NCBI GenBank assembly: GCA_022606425.2
Contig: JAHDVF020001024.1
Location: 806,001 to 870,000 of the forward strand
Direction: 5' to 3'
Source of the DNA: Lepidostoma basale
Lineage: Eukaryota; Arthropoda; Insecta; Trichoptera; Lepidostomatidae
DNA length: 64,000 nt
A model generated the notes under the pieces. It saw nothing but the letters and a program-made list of their open reading frames with translations. It had not been told where the DNA came from and did no database searches. The first letter of the stretch is position 1. The number at the start of each line of letters is the position of its first letter. Positions 34,682 to 43,052 of this stretch are shown here, piece after piece. The position numbers and the translations under genes were made by a program.

Positions 34682-36112
34682 ATGAAAAAATTTTACAAAC
34701 TTGTTTTGCTCTCATTGATAACAGCCCCTCTTGTTGCCAATGAGATTGAATATTCAATCTCTAGTAATGGGGAGCGATGGAAAGATGTTACAGAACAAAA
34801 TCTAAGCCACCACCATTTAGCTGATGGACGAAGTTGGCTTCAATTACAGCATAGGCCTGTGGACAATGCCGATCTCTCCCTCTCCTTCACCTCAGCAAAG
34901 GAGTGGCAACGTTATAACTATAGCCTCGTCGGTAAGGCTCCCCAAGCCTCGATGGCTCGCTCACGCTCGGGGTCCTACGCAGCCGCCTTTCATACAACCG
35001 ACCCTCTTGTCTTAATTCCTGGATCAAGCTCTCTTTTTAACCAAGAAGCTAGCGATTTTTCGATTGATTTTTGGATCTTTCCAACACGTATGTCCAATGG
35101 TGAGCAGATTTTTCTTTATGAAGGGGCGCTAACCTCTAAGGGATACCTCTATTCTCAAACCATCGATGCCTCCTTTGAGAAAGGGCGGATTATCTGGCGT
35201 TTTGAAGATATTTTTAAAAATGCTAAAGGAGAGTCGATCACGGTTGAACTGCAAAGCAGCCCCCTGTTCAAAAATAGCTGGCGACGCCATACATTGCGCT
35301 ACAGCAGCGATATTGGCATGTTAGAGCTACTAGACGACGGCAGTGTTGTCGATATAAAATATGCTAACCGCCTTGGGAGGGAGGGTGCGGAGCTTTTTAC
35401 CCCAAGATGGCAAGAGGCCACCGATAAAAAAATTAAAATTGGTGCTTTTTCTGGCTACTTAGATGACTTTACTATTTTACCTGCCACCCTCTCCCCTGTC
35501 GATTTTGGCTACTACATCAACCGAGGATCGTTGACGACTGCCCCCTTTGACCTGCAGGGATCAACCTTCAAGCAGGCTAAAATTATTGGTAAGACCGCTG
35601 ATGGATCACATTTTAGAAGCTATATACGTTTTGCCAGCTTTAGACCCCACTTAGAGGATGACTCTATCCCGTGGGAAGTTTACAGTGAAGATCGAGACTA
35701 TAGCCACACTAAAGGTCGGTTTGTACAGTTTAAAATAGATTTTTTTGCAGGCTATGGCTCGATGAGTAGCCCTATGCTGCAAGACTTTATAATTACGAGG
35801 CATCTTACCCCCCCACCACCTAGGCCAGGTAAGGTCTCTTTTGTTAGGCGTGGCAGTGGCGTTACCGTACGGTGGCAGCCCCTACTGGGTGCCGATGTTG
35901 CAGGATACCGCCTCTATTTCGGTACACAGCCAAGTGAATATTTTGGCTCATCAGCAGCAGGATCATCCCCCATTGATGTTGGCCAAGCCACAGAGATCTA
36001 CCTTGATCAGTTAGATATTGGCCGTCTCTACTATTTTAGTGTTACAGCCTACGACAGCCGAGACACTCCGCAAGAAAGTGCCTTTTCGCCCGAAGAAAGC
36101 TACCTACCATGA
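34682..36112 (+). CDS. exported LamG-like/fibronectin type III surface protein
   Basis: A 476-residue secreted protein: signal peptide MKKFYKLVLLSLITAPLVANE, then a concanavalin/LamG-like domain of about 200 residues (SFTSAKEWQRYNYSL, DFSIDFWIFPTRMSNGEQIFLYEG, KIKIGAFSGYLDDFTI), a linker domain, and a fibronectin type III module from about residue 375 (PPPPRPGKVSFVRRGSGVTVRW, then RLYYFSVTAYDS). Such architecture is typical of cell-surface or periplasmic carbohydrate-binding proteins. The ATG at 34682 follows GAGG too closely (2 bases), so translation may be weak. It overlaps nothing, and the VanY-like gene follows by about 50 bases. Confidence 0.75.
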   Translation: MKKFYKLVLLSLITAPLVANEIEYSISSNGERWKDVTEQNLSHHHLADGRSWLQLQHRPVDNADLSLSFTSAKEWQRYNYSLVGKAPQASMARSRSGSYAAAFHTTDPLVLIPGSSSLFNQEASDFSIDFWIFPTRMSNGEQIFLYEGALTSKGYLYSQTIDASFEKGRIIWRFEDIFKNAKGESITVELQSSPLFKNSWRRHTLRYSSDIGMLELLDDGSVVDIKYANRLGREGAELFTPRWQEATDKKIKIGAFSGYLDDFTILPATLSPVDFGYYINRGSLTTAPFDLQGSTFKQAKIIGKTADGSHFRSYIRFASFRPHLEDDSIPWEVYSEDRDYSHTKGRFVQFKIDFFAGYGSMSSPMLQDFIITRHLTPPPPRPGKVSFVRRGSGVTVRWQPLLGADVAGYRLYFGTQPSEYFGSSAAGSSPIDVGQATEIYLDQLDIGRLYYFSVTAYDSRDTPQESAFSPEESYLP

Positions 36113-36158
36113 GTCATGCATGGTAGCTACTCCTCTTCATTACCACCGATTAGAAGGA

Positions 36159-36920
36159 ATGACCATCGTGCACTACCTAGCCTTTTTACTACTTTTTATA
36201 CAGGCCTGCTCACTCTCAGGGGAGACTCTGTCGCTTCAAGAACTACAAAAAATAGTGAGCAATGAAGAGGCCGCCATTCAAAAAACTATTCTAGACAACC
36301 CTAGACGCTTTAATGAGCTAGCACAGCAGATAGCTAAAGAGGACCCGATGCTCGTGCAACGTGTCGATAAAGAGATTATTCTTCCTGAAGGCTATGCTCC
36401 CGATGATTTAATCATGCTAGACCACCTAGAGTGGCCCGTCGTCAACCGATCGGGGCATCAATTACGCTCTATTGCCCTCGAGTCGCTCAAGCAAATGAGT
36501 TTGGATGCTCAAAAAGAGAATGTCACCCTACTGATTAGCAGCTGCTACCGAAGCTACAGCTATCAAAAAAAAACCTATGAAGGATGGATTGCCAAGCTTG
36601 GGCGGGTAGAGGCACAGCGGATATCTGCTCCTCCAGGCTCTAGTCAGCATCAACTTGGGCTAGTGGTAGACTTTGGATCAATCAGTAACTCATTTACCAA
36701 TAGCAAAGCAGAACGCTGGCTCAACCATAACGCCTACAAGTATGGCTGGTCGCTCTCTTTTCCTGAGCATTATGAAGATGAAACAGGCTATCGCCATGAA
36801 AGCTGGCACTATCGCTACATTGGTCCTGCAGCAATAGCGATGCAAAGAGAGTTTTTTAATAACCTACAACATAAAATGATCAATTTTTGGTATCAGCATG
36901 GAAAAAACTTTAAATACTAA
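36159..36920 (+). CDS. VanY-type D-Ala-D-Ala carboxypeptidase lipoprotein
   Basis: A 253-residue lipoprotein precursor: hydrophobic start with lipobox FIQAC and Cys17. The catalytic M15 peptidase domain has the zinc site SSQHQLGLVVDFGS (His and Asp) and HESWHYRYIG (third His), with SSCYRSYSYQ upstream, as in VanY/LdcB enzymes that trim peptidoglycan stem peptides. The start is the ATG at 36159 (AGAAGGA directly before) or a GTG at 36168 with better spacing; longer in-frame readings upstream overlap the previous gene and spoil the signal. Likely cell-wall remodelling enzyme. Confidence 0.87.
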   Translation: MTIVHYLAFLLLFIQACSLSGETLSLQELQKIVSNEEAAIQKTILDNPRRFNELAQQIAKEDPMLVQRVDKEIILPEGYAPDDLIMLDHLEWPVVNRSGHQLRSIALESLKQMSLDAQKENVTLLISSCYRSYSYQKKTYEGWIAKLGRVEAQRISAPPGSSQHQLGLVVDFGSISNSFTNSKAERWLNHNAYKYGWSLSFPEHYEDETGYRHESWHYRYIGPAAIAMQREFFNNLQHKMINFWYQHGKNFKY

Positions 36921-36958
36921 CACAACTTTATTAATCATTAAATAATAATATAATCTCA

Positions 36959-36987
36959 TTGACAATCTGGTTTAAAAGTTTTATAGT
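36959..36987 (+). promoter_or_regulatory. strong promoter of the exported paralogue pair
   Basis: TTGACA (36959-36964), 17-base spacer, TATAGT (36982-36987), about 30 bases before the first ATG. Confidence 0.65.
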
Positions 36988-37018
36988 AATAACGAATCTA
37001 AATAGAGAGAGGGCAAGT

Positions 37019-37414
37019 ATGTATAAATTAATGGTTTTTTTATTTTTAGTGGTAAGTTCAAATCTTTTTGCAAGTTATGCTGATGCCGTTGTTGTTGTTG
37101 ACAGTTTCAAGGTTGAAGCATCAACCGCTAAGTCAGGCGAGTATGTCCTAACCATGACCTACAAGGTAACATCACAACGCGAGCTTAAGGGCGAACTAGA
37201 TTATAAGCTTACCATTGATGTATTTAATGGCCTAAGAAAGGTTACAACAATCAACAATGTAATGCAAAAAAGTAACGTAGGTGCTACTAAAACAATTACG
37301 GTACCATTTGCCGCAAAAGGTGCTGTTGATGTGAAGGCTCTAACTATTAAGACTGACATCGACAATGCAGCATCTCCTGCTACTAAGGCTAAAGCTCCAG
37401 CTGCTAAGAAATAG
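37019..37414 (+). CDS. small exported protein, first of a tandem pair
   Basis: A 131-residue secreted protein: signal peptide MYKLMVFLFLVVSSNLFASYA, then a single beta-rich domain (VVVVDSFKVEASTAKSGEYVLTMTYKV, LDYKLTIDVFNGLRKVTTINN, VKALTIKTDI) and an Ala/Lys/Pro-rich tail (ATKAKAPAAKK). SD GAGAGGG supports this ATG over a longer frame from 36959. About one third identical in layout to the next gene, with the shared IVDSxKxxAS, YxLTxxYKV and DxFxG blocks. The fold may be immunoglobulin-like; function unknown. Confidence 0.75.
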   Translation: MYKLMVFLFLVVSSNLFASYADAVVVVDSFKVEASTAKSGEYVLTMTYKVTSQRELKGELDYKLTIDVFNGLRKVTTINNVMQKSNVGATKTITVPFAAKGAVDVKALTIKTDIDNAASPATKAKAPAAKK

Positions 37415-37438
37415 TTATCGAAGAGGTTAACTATGTGT

Positions 37439-37468
37439 GTTCCCACTTAATTCATCTTTAGTGGGAAC
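37439..37468 (+). terminator. hairpin between the exported paralogues
   Basis: GTTCCCACT (37439-37447) pairs perfectly with AGTGGGAAC (37460-37468) over a 12-base loop. No T-run follows, so it could be an attenuator or an mRNA-stabilising stem that sets the ratio of the two proteins. Confidence 0.5.
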
Positions 37469-37493
37469 CTATTAATTATAACGAGGTGTTATT

Positions 37494-37913
37494 GTGCATA
37501 AATTATATGTTTTTTTAATGTTTTTTATAGGCTTGCCTCTTTTTGCTGATAACGATGATGGTCTTGTTATTGTTGATAGCTACAAGATTGTAGCATCTAA
37601 AGAGCAGCCAGGTGCCTATCTCTTGACAGTTAACTACAAAGTTCAACCCTTTAGGCCATTAAATGGCTCGTTAAACTATGAACTTGATATAGATCTTTTT
37701 GATGGTTTCACCAAAATTGCTGAGGTTGATAATATCCATCGCACTGGTGAAGCTGGTGTCAGTGATAGTGTTACCGTATCGTTTTATCCTAGGAATAACC
37801 GAAAGATTAATCCCAAATCTATTACCATTAAGGTAGAGGTTGATGATATTAGGCCGGCATCGCGTAGCCAAAAAAATAGTAGGCAACAATCATCAGCTAC
37901 TAATCTGAGTTAA
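37494..37913 (+). CDS. small exported protein, second of a tandem pair
   Basis: A 139-residue paralogue of the preceding gene, starting with GTG (GAGG upstream). Signal peptide MHKLYVFLMFFIGLPLFA, domain VIVDSYKIVASKEQPGAYLLTVNYKV, LNYELDIDLFDGFTKIAEVDN, KSITIKVEVDD, and a Ser/Gln/Asn-rich tail in place of the Ala/Lys tail. Probably arose by tandem duplication. Function unknown. Confidence 0.75.
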   Translation: MHKLYVFLMFFIGLPLFADNDDGLVIVDSYKIVASKEQPGAYLLTVNYKVQPFRPLNGSLNYELDIDLFDGFTKIAEVDNIHRTGEAGVSDSVTVSFYPRNNRKINPKSITIKVEVDDIRPASRSQKNSRQQSSATNLS

Positions 37914-37921
37914 ATAGCATA

Positions 37922-38791
37922 TTATCGGCGTTTGGTAAAGAGATAAGACTTTTTTAGATACTTTACAATGGTTGATGCTTCAACGGTGCTGTATCTCTCT
38001 TTTATGGTGTGCCAGCTCTTGCTGACCCATAGATAAAGATCGGACAAGGTGCGCTGCGGGCATAGTTTGGTAAGCTTTTCTTGATCGATAAGGGTAATGA
38101 TCGGTTGATAGCAATGAGTAAACCAACTTTTTATCGCTTCATCAAGAGCTATCCCCTCCTCTTTTGAAGAAGAGATGAGGTGTCGGTAATTAACAATTTC
38201 TAGAAGAAGTTCTTGGTATGAGCTAGGCTCTGTAAAGTAGATTTGCTCCATATCAATTACGCTATCGATTTTGGTCTTACTCATCAATAGATGGCGTTCA
38301 TGCTTTAATAGCTGCTCTTTAATCTCTATGATTGTTGTATGACTATTCAGCTTAATGACTGAGCTTAACTCTGTTACCGCAGCATCAATATAGGAAACAT
38401 GACGTGTTTTAGCCACGGAAATACGATGGTGCCCATCCCTAACAAAATAGATTCCCCCCAACCGATAAAGTTCTACAGGGGGTAGAGTAATGTTACCTTG
38501 ATAGGCTTTATCGACCGATACCCATCGGCTTTTTAGTGTCTTGTTTCTTGGTAAAAAAGTACGATCAAAATCACTGTATCTCTCTTCACTACCTATAATT
38601 AAATTTAATGGTACACTGAGTATCCCTAGGTAGCTTTGGTTGTCTGGCTTAAGCATCGATTTAACTTCACTAAGAGAGAGAAGATAGTTGGGACTAGGGG
38701 TCATCATCGCTAAGAGTGATAAAATTTGATGCCGCACATAGGCCTTATCAAAATCATCCTCTGCTTCGAGGTTATTAATGTTATTGGCCAT
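37922..38791 (-). CDS. ParB/sulfiredoxin-fold domain protein
   Basis: Cytoplasmic protein of 289 residues. The segment ELYRLGGIYFVRDGHHRISVAKTRHVSYIDAAV (in parts) matches the ParB N-terminal/sulfiredoxin-like fold, where GHHR is the nucleotide-contact loop. The rest is helical. It starts one base after the metallophosphoesterase stop, with GGAG in the end of that gene, so the two are coupled. No ParA is adjacent and no parS site was found, so a chromosome-segregation role is unlikely; a nucleotide-handling role is possible. Confidence 0.65.
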   Translation of the reverse strand: MANNINNLEAEDDFDKAYVRHQILSLLAMMTPSPNYLLSLSEVKSMLKPDNQSYLGILSVPLNLIIGSEERYSDFDRTFLPRNKTLKSRWVSVDKAYQGNITLPPVELYRLGGIYFVRDGHHRISVAKTRHVSYIDAAVTELSSVIKLNSHTTIIEIKEQLLKHERHLLMSKTKIDSVIDMEQIYFTEPSSYQELLLEIVNYRHLISSSKEEGIALDEAIKSWFTHCYQPIITLIDQEKLTKLCPQRTLSDLYLWVSKSWHTIKERYSTVEASTIVKYLKKSYLFTKRR

Positions 38792-39460
38792 CTAAATCTC
38801 CAGTATATAGTGATTATAACAATTGATTATTTGGGTATCTCGATAGAAGTAGTGGCGTCTTTGAGCAGAATCATGTAAATGAACATGTCCATGAAGCATA
38901 TATCGGGGTTTAAAATGATACAAAAACCATCTAAACACCTTAAATCCTTGGTGGGGTAAATCATCCCGATCTCCTAACTGGTAAGGGGGGGAGTGGGTTA
39001 AAAAAAGATCGAGGAAGCGGCCATAGATAAGACGATTAAAGAGTAGCTTAGGCATCGCTTTGATGATAAAAAGAGTCATCTGTAGTTCACTATATTGACT
39101 TTCTCCTCTATTATATCGTCGGCATCCACCAAGGCCCATCACTAAAAGCGAGTGCTTTTTTACCTTGATAATTGTACCGTCAATACATTGAGAGCCATAA
39201 CCCTTGCTACTGTCATGGAGGTGATGACTGATCGATCGATTTTTAAAGTAATTAAACATCTTAAGATGATGGTTACCAAAAATAAAATAGAGCGGTTTAT
39301 TTAAGGTAGTTAAGATAAATTCATAGTAATCAATGGAGAGATCTCCTGCCGCTAGGATGAGGTCAATATCGCTAAAGCGTTCTTTCATGTAGTCAGAGTA
39401 GACCAATGGGTCAATATCATCAGATAGACAAAGTATTTTCATTCTATTTTTACTATACAT
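38792..39460 (-). CDS. metallophosphoesterase
   Basis: A 222-residue calcineurin-like phosphoesterase. Metal motifs appear in order: LCLSDDID (where DxH is altered to DDID), LAAGDLS (GDLS for GDxx), FGNHH (GNH[DE]), LTHSPP and HGHVHLHD. The first motif lacks the usual His, which may change metal use. No SD is visible before the ATG at 39460 or the inner ATG at 39442. It is followed one base later by the ParB-like gene and is divergent from the Ldh2-family dehydrogenase. Substrate unknown. Confidence 0.8.
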   Translation of the reverse strand: MYSKNRMKILCLSDDIDPLVYSDYMKERFSDIDLILAAGDLSIDYYEFILTTLNKPLYFIFGNHHLKMFNYFKNRSISHHLHDSSKGYGSQCIDGTIIKVKKHSLLVMGLGGCRRYNRGESQYSELQMTLFIIKAMPKLLFNRLIYGRFLDLFLTHSPPYQLGDRDDLPHQGFKVFRWFLYHFKPRYMLHGHVHLHDSAQRRHYFYRDTQIINCYNHYILEI

Positions 39461-39516
39461 ACTTTATCAATAAATAACTACATATAAAGTTTTTTTATCT
39501 CTTTTAGTTATTTGTA

Positions 39517-40623
39517 ATGACCGATACATTTACTATGTCAGATCAATTTATCTATGTTAATCGTCTTGCTTTAGGTAAGCTAGCCTCTGACGTGCTGGCT
39601 GCTTACGGTTTAGGCCATGACGATCGTCAAGCCGTTGTTGACGTTTTAATCAAGGCTGACGCTAGGGGAATCCCCAGCCATGGGATGGCTCACCTTGAAC
39701 GCCACCTAGCTGATATCAAGCAGGGGCTCAGTAATCCATTGCAGAAGCCTCTTATCATCAAGGCCAAGGGTGCTACTGCTCTTATTGATGGAAACCACGC
39801 CTTTGGGGCACCTACCTCCCTTTTTGCCATGAAAACGGCCATTAGCATGGCTAAAAATCATGGAATTGGAGCAGTATCGGTACGTAATAGTTCTCATCAT
39901 GGTATCAGTGGCTATTATGCTATGATGGCGTTAGAGCACAACATGATTGGCTATAGCTCCACTAATACGGCAGCATTGGCTACCCCAACTTTTGGTACCC
40001 AAGCACGCTTTGGTACTAACCCCATTGCCTTTGCTGCCCCTAGTAACAAACTACCCCCCTTTGTGCTTGATATGTCAACGACGGTAGTTACCCGTGGCTC
40101 TATTGAGCTTTGCGTGCAACGAGGTGAGCCTGTTCAGGAGGGGTGGGCAGTTGACCGCCATGGGCGCACTCCTAACAACGCCTCACTTTTTTTAGAGGAT
40201 CTGCTATCCTTTAATGGCGGACTTTTACCCTTAGGTGGGCAAGGTAGCAGTCATGGAGGCCATAAAGGCTACGGCTTGGCTGTTATGGTTGATATCCTCT
40301 GTGGGATTTTATCATCAAGCGATTTTGGTATTAATGTCCATGATACAAAGGATTCAGCCGCCTCTGTTAGTCATTTTTTTATGGCCATTGATATCGAAGC
40401 CTTTAGAGAGATTAATGGCTTTAAGGCCGATATGGATGACATGCTCACAACACTCTTAAACACCAAGCCTACCGAGGGGGTAGCACGTGTGCTCTATGCA
40501 GGGCTTGAGGCTCATGAAAAAGAGCTTCTAGCAAATCATAGGGGTATTCCACTCTTCCCTCATGTGATTGCACAGCTTAATAGTCTAGCATCTCATTTAA
40601 ATATCAATCCCTTAACATATTAA
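39517..40623 (+). CDS. Ldh2/malate-lactate dehydrogenase family oxidoreductase
   Basis: NAD(P)-dependent dehydrogenase of 368 residues of the family that includes malate, ureidoglycolate and sulfolactate dehydrogenases, not the classical Rossmann type. Motifs: ADARGIPSHGMAHLERHL with catalytic His, VSVRNSSHHGISGYYAMMA, FGTNPIAFAAPS, VLDMSTTVVTRGSIEL and GSSHGGHKGYGLAVMVDILCGIL. No SD is seen before 39517 or before the in-frame ATG at 39535, so the start is uncertain. Substrate uncertain; a 2-hydroxy acid is expected. Confidence 0.9.
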   Translation: MTDTFTMSDQFIYVNRLALGKLASDVLAAYGLGHDDRQAVVDVLIKADARGIPSHGMAHLERHLADIKQGLSNPLQKPLIIKAKGATALIDGNHAFGAPTSLFAMKTAISMAKNHGIGAVSVRNSSHHGISGYYAMMALEHNMIGYSSTNTAALATPTFGTQARFGTNPIAFAAPSNKLPPFVLDMSTTVVTRGSIELCVQRGEPVQEGWAVDRHGRTPNNASLFLEDLLSFNGGLLPLGGQGSSHGGHKGYGLAVMVDILCGILSSSDFGINVHDTKDSAASVSHFFMAIDIEAFREINGFKADMDDMLTTLLNTKPTEGVARVLYAGLEAHEKELLANHRGIPLFPHVIAQLNSLASHLNINPLTY

Positions 40624-40645
40624 CGAATCAAAGAGGTTTTTACAC

Positions 40646-41095
40646 ATGAACTTTTTTTTACTTATGCTATCTCTTTCACTATCGCTCATTAGTTGTCGTA
40701 GTAGTGGACAAAGTGTCACTGCTACTGCTCCTAATAATCAATCGATCCCTGCCCATGTTATCAAAGGTACGATTAGCTATCTTGAAAATATTAATACCCC
40801 TACCCCCTTTTGGGCAGAAGTAGAGCTTTGCGAGCTAAAAGATGATGGTAGTGCCGGCACCATCATTGCCAAAATGATGGTCGAAAGCCCCAGACAGATG
40901 CCCGTTGACTACCGACTAATGGTTGACCCCTCTAAAATTAATAAAAATAAAAAATATGGCCTCATTGCCAGAGTTTTTGTTGATATGGATAATTTAATGT
41001 GGGAAAACAAGATACCCAAGGAAGCCCTCACGCGCCCTACAGGCAACCATATTGATATTATTGTCGATCGTACCTCATCTAAAAATAAAAGATAG
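40646..41095 (+). CDS. YbaY-like lipoprotein
   Basis: A 149-residue lipoprotein precursor with lipobox LISC (Cys17). The mature domain (VIKGTISYLENINTPTPFWAEVELCELKDD, then PVDYRLMVDPSKINKNKKYGLIARVFVD) resembles the YbaY/HslJ-type domain found in lipoproteins that accompany secretion or stress systems. It lies 22 bases after the dehydrogenase gene and may be co-transcribed. Function unknown. Confidence 0.75.
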   Translation: MNFFLLMLSLSLSLISCRSSGQSVTATAPNNQSIPAHVIKGTISYLENINTPTPFWAEVELCELKDDGSAGTIIAKMMVESPRQMPVDYRLMVDPSKINKNKKYGLIARVFVDMDNLMWENKIPKEALTRPTGNHIDIIVDRTSSKNKR

Positions 41096-41170
41096 TTGCC
41101 TGTAAAAATACTTGTGAAAGGTGTTTATGAGCATGCTAAGCTTAATTAAATTCAGCTATTTGAATGCATC

Positions 41171-41205
41171 AAACAAAACACCCCTACAACTTATTGCAGG
41201 GGTGT
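41171..41205 (-). terminator. intrinsic terminator of tRNA-Lys
   Basis: Minus strand: ACACCCCT and AGGGGTGT (41205-41198 and 41185-41178) form an 8-bp stem, followed by TTTTGTTT. It ends the tRNA transcript and may also stop transcription arriving from the YbaY-like gene. Confidence 0.7.
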
Positions 41206-41211
41206 AGAATA

Positions 41212-41284
41212 TGAGCCGTGAAGGTTTCGAACCTTCGACCCACAGATTAAGAGTCTGTTGCTCTACCAGCTGAGCTAACGGCCC
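41212..41284 (-). tRNA. tRNA-Lys (CTT anticodon)
   Basis: Minus strand cloverleaf: acceptor GGGCCGT/ACGGCTC, anticodon stem ACAGA/TCTGT with loop CTCTTAA (anticodon CTT), T-loop GGTTCGAAACC. Discriminator A at 41212; CCA is not encoded. Confidence 0.95.
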
Positions 41285-41297
41285 TCATACTTAGTCA

Positions 41298-41327
41298 ATA
41301 ATAGCAGATAAAATAGTTTTATGTCAA
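41298..41327 (-). promoter_or_regulatory. promoter of tRNA-Lys
   Basis: Minus strand: TTGACA (41327-41322), 18-base spacer, TATTAT (41303-41298), 13 bases before the tRNA. Confidence 0.65.
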
Positions 41328-41337
41328 GACTATTCCA

Positions 41338-42342
41338 CTAATACTGATAGGAAAGTAGTAGTGACCATGTAGAATAGCGTAAAGACTGATTATTTTTAAT
41401 ATTATACTGATAGCGAAAATGATATGATGGTCCAAAAGTAAAAGAACCAAAACGATAGTTAATGCTAATACCAGTGTTAAATAGTGTCATAGGGGCTCTA
41501 CCAATAGGTAACCAAGCAAAGCTTAAGAGAGGTGCAAATAAGAGGTTTTCGGTAAAACTATTAGGAGCCAGATAGTATAAAAGTGCATCCTGTAAATAGA
41601 GCTCGAAGGTAGGTAAAAAATAGTAGGCTAGCCCAGGAGATGGAAATGAAGATTCTTTGAATGAAACAACATATTGTGCTGTTGCTCCAAATCGCATTGC
41701 AAGTGTAACACGCTGCTCTAAACCAGGAATATTCCAACCTAAACGCCATTGAAAAGCAAGCTGGTATTCCCATAGTTGATAATCACTAGATTTTTTAGCA
41801 CTGGTTATGTCAAAAAAATAGCTATTGACCCTAGCATGGAGACCAAATATTCTATCTTTTTGTGGTAGAAACCCTTCAACTGTTCCACCTAAAGCTAAGC
41901 GCTCTGGCTTCTCTGCTAGCACAGTTATCGTCGTAAAATCCATATTCAGTGCTGCTTTAAAAAGAAAGCGGTTTTTATCTATCACTCCCTTATCTGCCGA
42001 ATCCCAATCTAGTTTTACCTCTTTCTCTTTATCTACAAGCCCTGCATCAGATAATCGTAACCTATCTAATCTCATCAATGACTGCTTTAACGCTATGAGC
42101 TCATCAGGATCAGCGGTAGATGTAATCGCTTGGTCAAGTAACTTGATGGCCTCTTGATAATTACCTCTTTTGTATTGCTCTACTACATTAAGGACTAGAT
42201 CATTAGCCAAAAGAGAGCTGCTAAGATAACGCATAATCTCATTATTAAATTGTTGATCAACACTCTCTTCTGAGCTAATCAGGTGGTTTTTAATGAATAA
42301 AAGAGTAATTAATAAACAAAATCTCTGAAAAGTTCTTGCCAA
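41338..42342 (-). CDS. exported outer-membrane-like protein
   Basis: A 334-residue protein: signal peptide MARTFQRFCLLITLLFIKNHLISS, an alpha-helical N-terminal region with a TPR-like segment (VVEQYKRGNYQEAIKLLDQAI), then a C-terminal part of alternating beta-strands ending in aromatic YSTWSLLLSYQY, as in outer-membrane barrels. No family recognised. Its start overlaps the aat stop by 34 bases, so it may be translationally coupled to aat. Confidence 0.65.
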   Translation of the reverse strand: MARTFQRFCLLITLLFIKNHLISSEESVDQQFNNEIMRYLSSSLLANDLVLNVVEQYKRGNYQEAIKLLDQAITSTADPDELIALKQSLMRLDRLRLSDAGLVDKEKEVKLDWDSADKGVIDKNRFLFKAALNMDFTTITVLAEKPERLALGGTVEGFLPQKDRIFGLHARVNSYFFDITSAKKSSDYQLWEYQLAFQWRLGWNIPGLEQRVTLAMRFGATAQYVVSFKESSFPSPGLAYYFLPTFELYLQDALLYYLAPNSFTENLLFAPLLSFAWLPIGRAPMTLFNTGISINYRFGSFTFGPSYHFRYQYNIKNNQSLRYSTWSLLLSYQY

Positions 42343-43013
42343 CTACCCCTCCAGTTGCAATCATCTCGGTGCTGCTCTAAAAGCTCTAAAAATGAGACCC
42401 GGCTAATCGCTGTAGCACCCATCGATATCATATGATCGGTTGATTGCTGGCAATCGATAAAAGATAGCCCTCTATCCTTAAAATAGTCAATAAATTTTAT
42501 TAGTGCATACTTCGAGCTATTGGGTTCCAAACTTATCATCGATTCACCACAAAAAATTGACCCCACATGAAGACCATAAAAGCCGCCAACTAGCTTTTCA
42601 TTCCTATTGTATACCTCACAACTATGAGCATAACCCTCGTCGTGTAGCTTAGTATAGGCTAAAACCATCTTGTTTGTTATCCATGTACCATTACTCTGAC
42701 GTAGTCTACTACTTTGGCACAGCTTGATTAATCCCTCAAAATTATAGTCTAATCGCACCCTATAGTCACTATTTTTTAATAGCTTCTTCATACTCTTACT
42801 AACGTGCAGCTTATTAGGGTAGAGTACTAGCCTAGGATCGAGGCTATACCAACATATCGGCTGTTCATCACCTGAAAACCAAGGAAATATACCTAGGTTA
42901 TAAGCCGATAAGATAGTCTTCGATGTAAGATCACCGCCAATCGCTATAAGCTCGTCATCTACTTCATTGATAGAAGGAAAATTATTATCATCACCTAAGT
43001 AAAAGAGTGCCAT
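42309..43013 (-). CDS. aat: leucyl/phenylalanyl-tRNA--protein transferase
   Basis: A 234-residue enzyme that adds Leu or Phe to N-terminal Arg/Lys of proteins, marking them for ClpAP. Motifs: ELIAIGGDLTSKTILSAYNLGIFPWF, CWYSLDPRLVL, TWITNKMVLAYTKLHDEGYAHSCEVY, GGFYGLHVGSIFCGESMIS and FIDCQQSTDHMISMGA. There is no SD; a promoter places transcription start on the ATG, so the mRNA is predicted leaderless. It is followed by the outer-membrane-like gene. Confidence 0.95.
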   Translation of the reverse strand: MALFYLGDDNNFPSINEVDDELIAIGGDLTSKTILSAYNLGIFPWFSGDEQPICWYSLDPRLVLYPNKLHVSKSMKKLLKNSDYRVRLDYNFEGLIKLCQSSRLRQSNGTWITNKMVLAYTKLHDEGYAHSCEVYNRNEKLVGGFYGLHVGSIFCGESMISLEPNSSKYALIKFIDYFKDRGLSFIDCQQSTDHMISMGATAISRVSFLELLEQHRDDCNWRGSWQELFRDFVY

Positions 43014-43019
43014 GCTACT

Positions 43020-43048
43020 ATTATGCTTTTTTTTAGTGACCAGGTCAA
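43020..43048 (-). promoter_or_regulatory. promoter giving a leaderless aat transcript
   Basis: Minus strand: TTGACC (43048-43043), 17-base spacer, CATAAT (43025-43020), then six bases to the aat ATG. The predicted +1 is the A of that ATG (43013). Confidence 0.5.
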
Positions 43049-43052
43049 GTAA

